A DNA stretch of 64,000 bases from contig NZ_CP090364.1 of NCBI RefSeq assembly GCF_021432065.1, positions 2,432,601 to 2,496,600 of the forward strand. Reading direction: 5' to 3'. Made by a program: the position numbers and the translations under genes. Under the pieces are notes generated by a model, which saw nothing but the letters and a program-made list of their open reading frames with translations, had not been told where the DNA came from and did not search any database. This document shows, in pieces, positions 8,865-18,992 of the stretch. Within the stretch, counting starts at the first letter, position 1. Every line of letters starts with the position of its first letter. Source of the DNA: Photobacterium sp. TLY01 (GTDB lineage: Bacteria; Pseudomonadota; Gammaproteobacteria; Enterobacterales; Vibrionaceae).

Positions 8865-10355
8865 ATGTCATCAAACCTTCAATTCGGTGACGTCCAGACC
8901 GATGTGGACTCCGAGCGTTATTCGGCCCATCACAAACCGGCCAGCAGCTTTGCCAGCCGCTCCCGGTATCTTGATCATGAACTGCAGATCATAAACCCGC
9001 GTCGGTGGGCACTGAACCTCCCCGGCCGCGATTTCCGTTTCGAATGGGAAGATTTGGTCCCTGCGATCGCCGGCACGATCGGCATTATTGCGATGTATTC
9101 AGCGGTGATGTCTTCGTATGCGGCCGCTTACGGCCTTGGCCCGGAATTCGTGGTTGAGAACGTCAGGGTTGAGATGCTGGTTTCGGCATCGCTGTTTTGT
9201 ATTCTGGTCTCCGGGTTTCTGAACCCGCGCGCCAATCTGGCGGGCAATCATGGCCCGATGATCCCCATGATCGGCATGATTGCAGCCGCCGGCGGTCACC
9301 CGTTAGCACTGGCTATTTTACTGGGCGGTTTCGGCCTGGCGCTCAGCCTGTGTAAAGGCGGCTCCCGACTGGTCAAGCTCACCAGTGACGGTGTGGCTGG
9401 CGGGTTATTGATCTTCCTGGGGTTTGTCGGCTCCAGCGGCCAAATCAAAAGCCTGCTGAGCTGGGGCAGCGACATCAATATGGGTTATGTCGCCACTTTC
9501 ATCCTTTTTATCTCGATTGTGCTGTATGCCTTTTTAGCCCGCATCGGCAAGCGCTGGCTGGCAATTCCTGTCTGCGCAGTGACAGGCGGTATCATTGCTG
9601 CCCTCATGGGCGCGCCCTTCGAGTTCCATACCACCCCTGGCCTGCCCAATCTGAACCCGGCCTATTGGTGGGGATCAACAGAAACCGGCTGGAAACTGGG
9701 CATGCCGACTGTGGAGCACTTCATTGCGTCGCTGCCGTTTGCTCTGCTGGCCGTGGCCATGTGGTCACCCGACTTTCTTGGTCACCGCATTTTTCAGGAA
9801 ATGAACTACCCTGAAAAAGCCGAGAGAGCCCTGATGGATGTCGATGACACCATGACCGGCTGCTCGGTTCGCCAGATCGTCGGCGCGGCATTTGGCGGCG
9901 GTAATGTCACTTCATCCTGGGGGACCTACATGATCCCGGCCGCCATCGCCAAACGTCCGATTCCGGGTGGCGCCATTTTACTGGGCAGTATATGCATCAT
10001 TGTGGCTATTCTCGGCTACCCTATGGATATTGCGATCTGGCCGCCGGTGATGACGATTGCCCTGCTGGCCGGAGTGTTCCTGCCGCTGCTGGAAGCCGGG
10101 ATGCAGATGGTCAAAGATGCCAAGTCCAGCCAGTCGGCGGGGATCTGTATCTTCGCGTCCATGGCGGTAAACCCTGTCTTCGGCTGGGCTGTCACTATGC
10201 TGCTGGATAACAACGGCCTGATTGGTGACAAAGACAGACCGAACCACCTGACACTGGCCGATCGCATCATCATTCCGGGCCTGACACTGCTGGTGTGCCT
10301 GGGCGCCATGCTGGCGGTCGGCATGATTCCGGGAATCCCTGCACTGCTGGGATAA
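8865..10355 (+). CDS. DUF3360 family membrane permease, substrate unknown
   Basis: Polytopic inner-membrane protein of 496 aa. About 60 soluble N-terminal residues are followed by roughly a dozen hydrophobic segments. It resembles the DUF3360 family found in vibrios, often loosely labelled xanthine/uracil or sulfate-type permease. Glycine-rich motifs such as AGNHGPMIPMIGMIAAAGGH and FGGGNVTSSWGTYMIPAA look like pore elements. It lies 138 bp upstream of pflB on the same strand, the place normally held by the formate channel focA, and downstream of an FNR-like promoter. A role in moving formate or another fermentation anion is an inference from position only. Confidence 0.75.
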   Translation: MSSNLQFGDVQTDVDSERYSAHHKPASSFASRSRYLDHELQIINPRRWALNLPGRDFRFEWEDLVPAIAGTIGIIAMYSAVMSSYAAAYGLGPEFVVENVRVEMLVSASLFCILVSGFLNPRANLAGNHGPMIPMIGMIAAAGGHPLALAILLGGFGLALSLCKGGSRLVKLTSDGVAGGLLIFLGFVGSSGQIKSLLSWGSDINMGYVATFILFISIVLYAFLARIGKRWLAIPVCAVTGGIIAALMGAPFEFHTTPGLPNLNPAYWWGSTETGWKLGMPTVEHFIASLPFALLAVAMWSPDFLGHRIFQEMNYPEKAERALMDVDDTMTGCSVRQIVGAAFGGGNVTSSWGTYMIPAAIAKRPIPGGAILLGSICIIVAILGYPMDIAIWPPVMTIALLAGVFLPLLEAGMQMVKDAKSSQSAGICIFASMAVNPVFGWAVTMLLDNNGLIGDKDRPNHLTLADRIIIPGLTLLVCLGAMLAVGMIPGIPALLG

Positions 10356-10378
10356 ACCGGAAAAGAAAAATTTCCAAC

Positions 10379-10414
10379 CTGTCAGTGCGGTAAATCAAAA
10401 AGCCGCCCTGACAG
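10379..10414 (+). terminator. Stem-loop between DUF3360 gene and pflB
   Basis: Arms CTGTCAG-T-GCGG (10379-10390) and CCGC-C-CTGACAG (10403-10414) pair with one mismatch around a 12-nt A-rich loop. No T-run follows, so it is more likely an mRNA processing or stabilising hairpin than a strong terminator. Confidence 0.45.
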
Positions 10415-10493
10415 AGATGATACAAATTGCACAGGTTGCAGACGCTGCAGCATTTGCAGACATTTTCTACTGACGATAACAGGTAGGTATACT

Positions 10494-12770
10494 ATGACAG
10501 ATCAATTTGCGACGGCTTGGCAAGGTTTCAAGGCCGGTGAATGGCAAAGCGAAGTCAATGTCCGTGATTTCATCCAGAAAAACTACACCCCTTACGAGGG
10601 CAATGAAGATTTTCTGGCCAGTGAGGGCACAGCGGCAACCCAGCAGCTCTGGGCAAAAGTGATGGAAGGTATCAAACAGGAAAACGCCACACACGCCCCT
10701 GTTGATTTTGATACCTCAATCATTTCTACCATCACGGCTCACGATGCGGGCTATATCGACAAATCACTGGAAACCATCGTCGGTCTGCAAACGGATGCCC
10801 CGCTGAAACGGGCGATAATTCCGAATGGCGGTATCCGTATGGTCGAGAGTTCCTGTAAAGCATACGACCGTGAACTCGATCCTCAGGTCAAGAAAATCTT
10901 CACTGAATACCGCAAAACCCACAACCAGGGTGTGTTCGATATTTATACCCCGGATATCATGAAATGCCGTAAGTCCGGCGTGCTGACCGGGCTGCCCGAT
11001 GCCTACGGCCGTGGCCGCATCATCGGTGACTATCGCCGTGTGGCGCTGTACGGGATTGACTATCTGATGCAGGACAAGCTGGCTCAGTTTACCTCGCTGC
11101 AAGCGCGTTTCGAGCAAGGCGAAGATCTGCAGATGACCATGCAGCTACGCGAGGAAATCGCCGATCAGCACCATGCACTGGCACAGATGAAAGAAATGGC
11201 CGCCAAATACGGTTACGACATTTCGCGTCCTGCCGAAACCGCGCAGGAAGCCATTCAGTGGACGTACTTTGGCTATCTTGCAGCGGTGAAATCACAAAAC
11301 GGCGCGGCAATGTCATTGGGGCGTACCTCAACCTTCCTTGACATCTACATCGAGCGGGATCTGGCCGCCGGTAAGATCAGCGAAGAACAAGCCCAGGAAA
11401 TGATTGATCATTTCGTGATGAAACTGCGTATGGTGCGCTTCCTGCGGACGCCTGAATACGATGAATTGTTCTCCGGCGATCCTATCTGGGCAACCGAATC
11501 CATTGGCGGCATGGGCGTTGATGGTCGGACATTGGTGTCAAAAACCAGCTTCCGCTTCCTCAATACCCTGTACACCATGGGGCCAAGCCCCGAGCCGAAC
11601 ATCACTGTACTCTGGTCTGATCGCCTGCCGGCAGGCTTTAAGAAATTCTGCGCCAAAGTGTCGATTGATACTTCATCAATTCAGTATGAAAACGATGATC
11701 TGATGCGCCCGGATTTCAATTCAGACGATTACGCCATTGCCTGCTGTGTCTCCCCCATGGTGGTCGGGAAGCATATGCAGTTTTTCGGCGCCCGGGCCAA
11801 CCTGGCCAAAACCCTGTTGTACTCCATCAACGGCGGTGTGGATGAAAAACTGAAACTGCAGGTCGGCCCGAAAGCCGCCCCGATGACAGATGAAGTGCTG
11901 GATTACGACAAAGTGATGGCCAGCCTGGATTCTCTGATGGACTGGCTGGCGACACAGTATGTCACCGCGCTGAACGCCATTCATTTCATGCATGACAAGT
12001 ACAGCTACGAAGCCGCTCTGATGGCCCTGCACGACAGAGACGTGCGTCGCACCATGGCCTGTGGGATCGCCGGCCTGTCGGTGGCGGCGGATTCCCTGTC
12101 GGCCATTAAGTATGCCAAAGTGAAGCCGGTACGTGACGAAGACGGCATTGCCATTGATTTTGATATCGAAGGCGACTATCCGAAATTCGGAAATAACGAT
12201 GCCCGTGTCGATGACATCGCCTGTGATCTGGTCGAACGGTTTATGAATAAGATCCGTCAGCTGAAAACCTACCGCGATGCCATTCCGACTCAGTCGATTC
12301 TGACCATCACCTCCAACGTGGTGTACGGAAAGAAAACCGGGAACACCCCGGACGGACGCCGTGCCGGTCAGCCCTTCGCACCAGGTGCCAACCCGATGCA
12401 TGGTCGCGATGAGAAAGGCGCGGTAGCCTCGCTGACCTCAGTGGGTAAATTGCCGTTCGCACACGCCAAAGACGGTATTTCTTATACCTTCTCTATCGTG
12501 CCGAATGCTCTGGGGAAATCGGACGATACCCGCCGTGCAAATCTGGCCGGTCTGATGGATGGTTATTTCCACCACGATGCCGGTATTGAAGGCGGCCAGC
12601 ACCTGAACGTCAATGTGCTGAACCGTGAAACACTGGAAGATGCGGTGAAGCATCCGGAGAAATACCCGCAACTCACCATCCGGGTATCCGGGTATGCGGT
12701 ACGCTTCAACTCACTGACGACAGAGCAGCAACAGGACGTGATTGCGCGGACCTTTACTGACTCGCTGTAA
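10494..12770 (+). CDS. pflB: Formate C-acetyltransferase (pyruvate formate-lyase)
   Basis: Glycyl-radical enzyme that splits pyruvate with CoA into acetyl-CoA and formate during anaerobic growth, 758 aa and nearly collinear with E. coli PflB. The active-site cysteine pair is C417-C418 in IACCVSP, and the radical glycine is G733 in RVSGYAVRF. The Shine-Dalgarno AGGTAGG precedes the ATG. It is part of a unit with the upstream permease and, after two stem-loops, the activating enzyme gene pflA. Confidence 0.98.
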   Translation: MTDQFATAWQGFKAGEWQSEVNVRDFIQKNYTPYEGNEDFLASEGTAATQQLWAKVMEGIKQENATHAPVDFDTSIISTITAHDAGYIDKSLETIVGLQTDAPLKRAIIPNGGIRMVESSCKAYDRELDPQVKKIFTEYRKTHNQGVFDIYTPDIMKCRKSGVLTGLPDAYGRGRIIGDYRRVALYGIDYLMQDKLAQFTSLQARFEQGEDLQMTMQLREEIADQHHALAQMKEMAAKYGYDISRPAETAQEAIQWTYFGYLAAVKSQNGAAMSLGRTSTFLDIYIERDLAAGKISEEQAQEMIDHFVMKLRMVRFLRTPEYDELFSGDPIWATESIGGMGVDGRTLVSKTSFRFLNTLYTMGPSPEPNITVLWSDRLPAGFKKFCAKVSIDTSSIQYENDDLMRPDFNSDDYAIACCVSPMVVGKHMQFFGARANLAKTLLYSINGGVDEKLKLQVGPKAAPMTDEVLDYDKVMASLDSLMDWLATQYVTALNAIHFMHDKYSYEAALMALHDRDVRRTMACGIAGLSVAADSLSAIKYAKVKPVRDEDGIAIDFDIEGDYPKFGNNDARVDDIACDLVERFMNKIRQLKTYRDAIPTQSILTITSNVVYGKKTGNTPDGRRAGQPFAPGANPMHGRDEKGAVASLTSVGKLPFAHAKDGISYTFSIVPNALGKSDDTRRANLAGLMDGYFHHDAGIEGGQHLNVNVLNRETLEDAVKHPEKYPQLTIRVSGYAVRFNSLTTEQQQDVIARTFTDSL

Positions 12771-12774
12771 CCCT

Positions 12775-12832
12775 TACCGGGCATTCACTGCCCGGTACGC
12801 CAGATTCCCCGCGGCTTGCACAAGTCGCGGGG
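12775..12832 (+). terminator. Two tandem stem-loops between pflB and pflA
   Basis: First hairpin: nine-bp perfect stem TACCGGGCA / TGCCCGGTA with a 5-nt loop (12775-12797). Second: CCCCGCG (12807-12813) pairs with CGCGGGG (12826-12832), with a further short inner helix. Neither has a long T-run. They are probably partial terminators or RNase barriers that keep pflA below pflB. Confidence 0.6.
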
Positions 12833-12879
12833 ATTATACTGAAAACAGTCATACAATTTTTATCTGGGAGCGCCACCTC

Positions 12880-13620
12880 ATGACAGTCAAAGGCCGTATT
12901 CACTCCTTTGAATCCTGCGGCACTGTGGATGGCCCGGGCATCCGCTTCATCGTGTTTATGCAAGGTTGCCTGCTGCGATGCCAGTACTGCCACAACCGGG
13001 ACACCTGGGATCTGGAAGGCGGACGTGAAATCACAGTAGATGAGCTGATGAAAGAAGCCCTCTCTTATCGCCATTTCATGACAGCCTCAGGTGGCGGGGT
13101 CACCGCATCCGGCGGTGAGGCGATCTTACAGCCAGAATTCATCCGCGACTTTTTCCGGGCAGCCAAAGCCGAGAACATCCATACCTGTCTGGATACCAAC
13201 GGTTATGTCCGTAAACATACCCCTGTGATTGATGAGCTGCTGGCGGTGACGGATCTGGTGATGCTGGATCTCAAGCAAATCGACGATGCGATTCACCACG
13301 ATTTGGTGGGCGTGCCCAACAAACGTATTCTCGACTTCGCCCGTTATCTGCACAAAATCGGCCAGAAAACCTGGATTCGTCATGTCGTGGTCCCCGGTTT
13401 TACCGACAACGAGACCTCTGCCCGCCAACTGGGCGAATTCATTCAGGGAATGGACAATATCGAGAAAGTCGAACTGCTCCCCTACCACCAGCTAGGCGCA
13501 CACAAATGGGAAGCCATGGGGTATGACTATCCGCTGGAAGGGGTCAAACCGCCGTCAAAAGCTGTGATGGACAAGGTAAAAGCCATCCTGTCGCAGTATC
13601 ATCCCAATGTGATGTATTGA
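12880..13620 (+). CDS. pflA: Pyruvate formate-lyase activating enzyme
   Basis: Radical-SAM enzyme that installs the glycyl radical on PflB. From the ATG at 12880 it has 246 aa, as in E. coli; the frame is open upstream into the hairpin region but that part is not conserved. The [4Fe-4S] motif is C30-x3-C34-x2-C37 ([11 protein letters not shown]), followed by [12 protein letters not shown] and DTNGYV of the SAM-binding barrel. It lies 109 bp after pflB. Confidence 0.97.
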   Translation: MTVKGRIHSFESCGTVDGPGIRFIVFMQGCLLRCQYCHNRDTWDLEGGREITVDELMKEALSYRHFMTASGGGVTASGGEAILQPEFIRDFFRAAKAENIHTCLDTNGYVRKHTPVIDELLAVTDLVMLDLKQIDDAIHHDLVGVPNKRILDFARYLHKIGQKTWIRHVVVPGFTDNETSARQLGEFIQGMDNIEKVELLPYHQLGAHKWEAMGYDYPLEGVKPPSKAVMDKVKAILSQYHPNVMY

Positions 13621-13650
13621 TTGCTCAGAAAGATGTTGTCCCGTGCAGAT

Positions 13651-14301
13651 TTACTTATCCCGCTGGTAAATATAATCCCGTTCATAAAAGGTTCTCACCC
13701 ACTCAGGTTTGTACACCACCAGCAAAGTCGTCGCCATGCCGTTGAGCAAGGCTTCAGGGAACAACAGCAAAGGAATGAGCAATAAATAGTTATCGACGAT
13801 GTATTGCCAGCTGTATTGCCCTTCAAGCCAGATCCAGCTGCCTGTCAGCAGCATATGGACCACCTGCGACAGGGCGCCGTTAAAAAATGCCGCAACAAAA
13901 ATATACACAAAGAGATGCCGGGTCAGATACCGGTAACTCAGTAAGAAAACCCAATAACTGAGCAATACAGGCGCCACCACACTGGTCAGATTGACCAGTC
14001 CCAGATCCTGCCAGTCCTGAATACCGAATGCTGCGAGCAGAAAACCCGGAACCGCCGCGATCCATATCGCGATTCGCCAGCCATGGGTCAGGGTCAGCAC
14101 GGTCAGAGCCAGAAAATGGACTTTCAGCCCATCAACCAGTCCGGCCCGCAGGCTCCACAATAAAAAGAGTATCACCACAGTGCCGGAGACCAGGTGCTGG
14201 TAGTCTTTCTGGTGTTTGAACTTCGGATAGAATTCGCGCGGATAAGCGAAGAAGAGCACGGCCAGCCATATGGCCCAGCCTGCCCAGGGAAGCATTGTCA
14301 T
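13651..14301 (-). CDS. CbiM-like membrane protein
   Basis: Integral membrane protein of about 216 aa with six to seven hydrophobic segments. The C-terminal block FPEALLNGMATTLLVVY followed by PEWVRTFYERDY resembles proteins annotated as energy-coupling-factor permeases (CbiM-like, COG3235). The start is uncertain: GTG at 14340, ATG at 14310 and ATG at 14301 are all in frame. I chose 14301 because AGGA sits eight nt before it. No ECF ATPase or T-component is nearby, so transport of cobalt, nickel or a vitamin is not established. Confidence 0.65.
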   Translation of the reverse strand: MTMLPWAGWAIWLAVLFFAYPREFYPKFKHQKDYQHLVSGTVVILFLLWSLRAGLVDGLKVHFLALTVLTLTHGWRIAIWIAAVPGFLLAAFGIQDWQDLGLVNLTSVVAPVLLSYWVFLLSYRYLTRHLFVYIFVAAFFNGALSQVVHMLLTGSWIWLEGQYSWQYIVDNYLLLIPLLLFPEALLNGMATTLLVVYKPEWVRTFYERDYIYQRDK

Positions 14302-14473
14302 TGCCGGCATCCTTGCATTGTTTTTGACCCATTGAATCACACTTGATGCCGGTCAGTGTAACGCAAATGCAGTCGTTTTTTCTGTAAAGTCGGCCGCAAA
14401 CCCGGCTCAGATCAAAAGCGCCCGATAACTTGCTGCTATGCTAGAACCAGTCGAATTATTGCAGGATACCGCT

Positions 14474-14974
14474 ATGGAAATGACACATGCACAACGTCTC
14501 ATTCTGTCGAATCAATATCGCCTGATGGCACAGCTCGATCCCGAGCATGCCGGCAAGTTTCAGCGTCTGCAAACCATAGTGGAGCGTGGCTACGGGCTGC
14601 AATTACGAGAGCTGGATAAGGACTTTGGGGCGATTTCAGAAGAAGAATGTAAAGAAATCATCCAAGTGATGGAAATGCACCATGCCATGCAAGAATCCTG
14701 CAATCAGTTAAACCAAGCCGAGCAAAGCCGGATTGATACGCGCCGCCTGACTTTTCTGGGCTTTGATGCCGCGAGTGAATCTCAGCAAATGCATTATGTT
14801 CGCTTCCTGACTGAAGTAGAAAATCTTTATCCGCATTTCCTGCCATCAGAGCACAGTTTTAACAGTCATGTGCCCATGCAGAGTAAATATCGCCGTATGC
14901 TGAGCGTCTGGCAACGGTGCCCTCGCCAGTATCATCTCTCTGCTAGTGAGCTGCAGCAAATCCTCAGTGCCTGA
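14474..14974 (+). CDS. yfbU: YfbU family protein
   Basis: Conserved cytoplasmic protein of 166 aa, clearly orthologous to E. coli YfbU along its whole length ([18 protein letters not shown] at the start, [15 protein letters not shown] near the end). The frame is open from 14438, but the family start and a Shine-Dalgarno-like GCAGGA point to the ATG at 14474. Molecular function is not established. In enterobacteria the gene lies near ackA-pta, so its place near pflBA keeps it among mixed-acid fermentation genes. Confidence 0.93.
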   Translation: MEMTHAQRLILSNQYRLMAQLDPEHAGKFQRLQTIVERGYGLQLRELDKDFGAISEEECKEIIQVMEMHHAMQESCNQLNQAEQSRIDTRRLTFLGFDAASESQQMHYVRFLTEVENLYPHFLPSEHSFNSHVPMQSKYRRMLSVWQRCPRQYHLSASELQQILSA

Positions 14975-15393
14975 TGGCGCCATGAATCAGGATGACGAAA
15001 CAGGTCTCCCACACAACGGTCCGGCATAACCCGGGCCGCCCTGTGCACGTCATTCCCCCCATTCCTCAAACACCAGAGTCAGCGGTCCGATTGCTGGCAT
15101 ACCTTTTTACAATTTCCCCGTTGGCGAAAACGGGTGATCTGATAGATTTGCGCGGGTGAGCGTAAAGTGGCTGACGATTGGGTCACACGTGGCACATTTT
15201 ATGGCATGGCAAAGACGAAAGCGCTAGCCGACTATAACTTCAGCCATGATCCTCAACTTTTTGCTGTTCCCCGCAGCCCCTTGCTTGTATATAAGCGCGT
15301 AACGCGCTATCTCTGCTGTCTGCCCCCGAAAACAGCGAGTCTAGGTGGGGAACCAAGGAATAAATCAGGCGACGTAAGAAAGGATTGTTTGTC
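14975..15393. other. 419-bp gap before the PgtC-like gene
   Basis: No gene recognised. It must hold the promoter of the pgtCBA-like unit. Visible items are a hairpin AGCGCG-TAA-CGCGCT at 15294-15308, directly after a TATATA sequence (15288-15293) that could be a -10, and a weak stem CCCGT/ACGGG near 15117-15135. A TGGCAC at 15190 does not have a correctly spaced sigma-54 -12 partner. Confidence 0.4.
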
Positions 15394-16629
15394 ATGTTAT
15401 ACCGGCTTTGGATCATCCTATTACTGGCAGCTTCCCCCCTGCACGCCAGTGAGAAAAAGCAGCTGGTGATTCTGACCACGTTCAATCCTGCCCTGCTGAG
15501 CAGCAGTATCAAGATTTTTGAACAGCAATATTCGGATCTGGACGTTCTGATCCTGCAACGCCGGGAAAGTGAAGGTCTGGCGCTGCTGGCAAGACCCGAT
15601 CACGGCGTCAATGTGGTGCTGTCCTCTTCCCGGCGCCTGTTTCAGCCACTGGCCGACAGCCATGACCTGGTGCCGGTTTCCGAACTGACCCATGCGCGCA
15701 GCCCGCTCGATTCAGACCACGTTGCCGTTCTGGGATTTTCCGGCTGCGGGATCATCTGGAACCAGCGCTATACCGACAGACATGCGCTCCCTGTTCCGTC
15801 GCGCTGGGAGTCACTGATTGCTCCCGTCTACCATAACCATCTGGTCATGAGCAGCCCTTCCCGCTCTGCGACAACGCACCTGATGGTGGAAAGCCTGCTG
15901 CAACGTTATGACTGGGATCAGGGGTGGCAGTTACTGCTGCAGCTGGGGGGGAATCTGAATGCCATCTCGGCCAGCAACCAGCGTGCCACCGATCTCGTCG
16001 CCAGCGGACAATCCGGCATCGGTTTGGTGATCGACAGTTATGCCAAAGCACAGCAGGATCATTTTCCGTTTATTCATTTTCAGTATCAGCCCGACAGCAT
16101 GATTCTGCCGAGCTATATCGCAGCACTGGACAGAAGACAGGCCGATCAGGCGGGTATTGCGTTCGTCCGTTTTATGCTGTCAGCCGCGTCACAGGCGCGC
16201 CTTGCGCAGTCGCCCCTCTATAAAATGGGCCGGACACATCTCCCCGAGATAGACGCTGCAACATTCGTGATGGATACCGGTTTAATGGAAAAACGGGCTG
16301 TTGCTGTGCAGCAGCTCTTCGATATCAGTATCAGTCAGCAGCAACCTTTGCTGAATCATGCCTGGCAGCTGATCCACCAAATCCGGCAACTGCCGGCCCT
16401 GACAGAGCAACAAGCGGCGCAACTGGCACGTTCCACGATGCTGGCTTCAACCCCAGTGATCAGTGCCAGGCAAGCCGATTCGGAGGATTTTTTGTTGCTG
16501 CAGGACCCGGTTCGCCATCCTGCTTCTGCGCTGACAGTCGGTCTGTGGCAAGCGCAAATGAGCCGGCAATTACAGCAATCCATCCGTTTATCTCAGGACA
16601 TACTCATGTCCTATAAACAGGAGCTGTGA
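15394..16629 (+). CDS. PgtC-like periplasmic solute-binding protein
   Basis: Putative extracytoplasmic sensor component of a phosphoglycerate-type regulatory system, 411 aa. The N-terminus MLYRLWIILLLAASPLHAS is a signal peptide. The body resembles iron/spermidine-type ABC binding proteins (LVILTTFNPALLSSSIKIFE near the start, GQSGIGLVIDSYAK in the middle). The ATG at 15394 has AAAGGA nine nt upstream and is preferred over an in-frame TTG at 15385. It overlaps the kinase gene in a TGATG arrangement, so it most likely presents ligand to the kinase and does not feed an importer. Confidence 0.8.
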   Translation: MLYRLWIILLLAASPLHASEKKQLVILTTFNPALLSSSIKIFEQQYSDLDVLILQRRESEGLALLARPDHGVNVVLSSSRRLFQPLADSHDLVPVSELTHARSPLDSDHVAVLGFSGCGIIWNQRYTDRHALPVPSRWESLIAPVYHNHLVMSSPSRSATTHLMVESLLQRYDWDQGWQLLLQLGGNLNAISASNQRATDLVASGQSGIGLVIDSYAKAQQDHFPFIHFQYQPDSMILPSYIAALDRRQADQAGIAFVRFMLSAASQARLAQSPLYKMGRTHLPEIDAATFVMDTGLMEKRAVAVQQLFDISISQQQPLLNHAWQLIHQIRQLPALTEQQAAQLARSTMLASTPVISARQADSEDFLLLQDPVRHPASALTVGLWQAQMSRQLQQSIRLSQDILMSYKQEL

Positions 16630-18992
16630 TGCTGAAACGCAAAACGATTGGCAATCGCCTGATTAGCGCCATCAGTCTGATGGCATTTCTGAGCATAGGG
16701 GTCAGCCTGATTGCACTGATCACCTGGGAAAACCTGGATGATCAGATCGATGCCATTGTCAGCAAAAACCTGCCGACACTCAGGGCCAGCTACCACCTTG
16801 AACGCAGCACGGCGGCGCTGAAAGACAGCCTGCACAATATCGGTTTCAATCAGGATCCGACCCGTCACGCTGTGCTGAAACAACAGATTCAGACCGAAGC
16901 CGACAAGATCACCCAGTCGATTGCAAACACCGCCAGCCTGTCTTCCTATCCGGCGCTGAAAATTGAGCACGCCAGCTTGCTCAAAGATATCGAGACTTAC
17001 AGCGAACTGCTGAGCAAGCGCTCATCCCTGCAGCTGGCGTTGGCGCAATCTGAAAGCCGGCTCCGCTGGCTGCACCAAAAAGTGGTGGATGAGCTGGCTC
17101 CCATTCGTCAGGAAGTGGAATGGCAGTTAACGCGTACAACCCCCAATCACCTGGACAGTGACACCATCCGGGCAACAGTGAACGAGTTTTCACTCATTCA
17201 GTCCATCACAGTCAAAGAAAGTGAGCTGTTCCAGCTGGTACAAGAAATGTTTCATCAGGGGGAGAACCGGGATATCTCCAATGCTTTTCACTATATTGGA
17301 TTTCAAATCAATCAGTTGAAAATCATCAGTGATTCTCTCAGTCACTATCCTTCCACGCTGGCGTTCCGGCAGCAACTCAACGAGATGGTCAGTCAGGTAG
17401 AGCCGGAAGGCCCGGTGGCGATGCAACTGAGCGTGCTGTCCGAGTTGGAGAAAACCATCCGGATCTATGATGAACGCATTAACAATCGCCTGACTTATCA
17501 GGAGGATCTGATCCAGACGATGGTCGGTCAGGCAGATGCCTCACTGCTGGCACTCAACGATCACACCCGCCAGTCTGTCATGATCAGCAGTTACATTTTG
17601 CTTGGCGTGGTTTTGCTGGCCATTACCCTCTCGGTTTTTCTGTCTGTCTATCTGGTCAGCCGCGGGATTGTCGCACGTTTGAATCAACTCAGCCGGGATC
17701 TCTATGCCGTGGCACACGGCAATCTCAACGCCAGAATACAGGTGGATGGTGATGATGAAATTGGCCTGCTGGGTGACAGCCTGCGCCAGTTTCGCCAGCA
17801 AATGCTGGAAATGCAGCGCGCCAATGCGCTGAACCTGATCAACAATACCCAGGCCAGTCTCATCACCTGCGATTTATCCGGTATCGTTGAATCGGTTAAT
17901 CCCAGTGCCTTATCCCTGTTTGATGCCGAAACGATCCCGGACAATCAGACTATCTGGGCGCTGTTTAACCGCGCAATGGAACCCCGTCTCAAGCGCCTGT
18001 TCCTGCCCAGCAGCCCTTTGCAAGCCAATGGTGCCTGCAACCTCACCATCAAGCAGGCACACTCAGGGGAACAGCGCTATCTCCGGCTGGATTTCCGCCT
18101 GTTCAAGCAGGGCCAGGAGGCCAAAGTCATTATCACTGTGACCGACATCACCGAGCAGGAAAATGCTGCCCGCTGGCTGGAAAATATGGTGCAGGAGAAA
18201 ACGGAGTCTCTGACCAAACGTAACCGGCAGCTGAAAGCCGAAATTGAAGACAGAAAACGGATTGAGGAAGACTTACGCGCAACCCAGGATGAGCTGATCC
18301 AGGCGGCCAAAATGGCCGTGGTGGGACAAACCATGACTTCACTGGCGCACGAGCTGAACCAGCCGCTGTCAGCCATGACCACTCATATCTTTGCCACGCG
18401 TATGGCCGTGGATAAGAACAACCTGACTCAACTGACCGCCAGCCTGGATAAAATGGACAGCCTGACCGAGCGCATGGCCCGCATTATTACCAGCCTGCGC
18501 AATTTCGCGAAAAAGCAATCAGCCAACCGGATGCTGCAAGCCGTTGATATTCAGGAATCCATTAATCACGCTCAGCAACTGATCGAAAGCCGGCTGAAAG
18601 TTCAGCAAACCAGGCTGATCAGCAGCATCAACAGTCCGTTTCAGGTCATTGCCGATCCCGTGCAGCTGGAACAGGTACTGGTCAATCTCTTCGTGAACAG
18701 CTGTGATGCGGTAGCGGGTTGTGAGACCAGAGAGATTTACGTCGAACTGCTTCATCACTCGGCGCAACGTCACACGTTCAGTCTGGCGATTTGTGATACG
18801 GGGCCGGGTTTTGCAAGAGACATGATTGAAAAACTGTTCACTCCTTTTACCACCACCAAAGATGTAGGGCTGGGTCTGGGGCTGAACATTTGCCGTTCCA
18901 TCATGAACCGCTTGAACGGTGATATTTACCTTGCTTCCACCTTGCAGGGAGGCGCAATGGTTGTTTTGGAGTTAAAGAAATATGACGATTAG
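16629..18992 (+). CDS. PgtB-like sensor histidine kinase
   Basis: Membrane histidine kinase of 787 aa from the ATG at 16629 (in-frame GTG three nt upstream possible). TM1 is near residues 10-33, a long mostly helical periplasmic domain runs to about 315, TM2 is near 318-343, then a HAMP domain, a PAS-like domain (about 405-510), a coiled coil, and the kinase core. The phospho-His is H574 in SLAHELNQPLSAM; the ATP-binding boxes are NLFVNSCDAV, DTGPGF and TTTKDVGLGLGL. It overlaps the upstream PgtC-like gene and, by 11 nt, the downstream response regulator, giving tight coupling of all three. Confidence 0.88.
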   Translation: MLKRKTIGNRLISAISLMAFLSIGVSLIALITWENLDDQIDAIVSKNLPTLRASYHLERSTAALKDSLHNIGFNQDPTRHAVLKQQIQTEADKITQSIANTASLSSYPALKIEHASLLKDIETYSELLSKRSSLQLALAQSESRLRWLHQKVVDELAPIRQEVEWQLTRTTPNHLDSDTIRATVNEFSLIQSITVKESELFQLVQEMFHQGENRDISNAFHYIGFQINQLKIISDSLSHYPSTLAFRQQLNEMVSQVEPEGPVAMQLSVLSELEKTIRIYDERINNRLTYQEDLIQTMVGQADASLLALNDHTRQSVMISSYILLGVVLLAITLSVFLSVYLVSRGIVARLNQLSRDLYAVAHGNLNARIQVDGDDEIGLLGDSLRQFRQQMLEMQRANALNLINNTQASLITCDLSGIVESVNPSALSLFDAETIPDNQTIWALFNRAMEPRLKRLFLPSSPLQANGACNLTIKQAHSGEQRYLRLDFRLFKQGQEAKVIITVTDITEQENAARWLENMVQEKTESLTKRNRQLKAEIEDRKRIEEDLRATQDELIQAAKMAVVGQTMTSLAHELNQPLSAMTTHIFATRMAVDKNNLTQLTASLDKMDSLTERMARIITSLRNFAKKQSANRMLQAVDIQESINHAQQLIESRLKVQQTRLISSINSPFQVIADPVQLEQVLVNLFVNSCDAVAGCETREIYVELLHHSAQRHTFSLAICDTGPGFARDMIEKLFTPFTTTKDVGLGLGLNICRSIMNRLNGDIYLASTLQGGAMVVLELKKYDD

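Noticed and set aside
15190-15210. TGGCAC resembling a sigma-54 -24 element
   Set aside because: The required TTGC at -12 spacing is missing; the sequence at that spacing is TATGG.
15167-15469. Open frame of 100 codons ahead of the PgtC-like gene
   Set aside because: It has no ribosome-binding site, runs into the real gene in another frame and shows no protein-like conservation.
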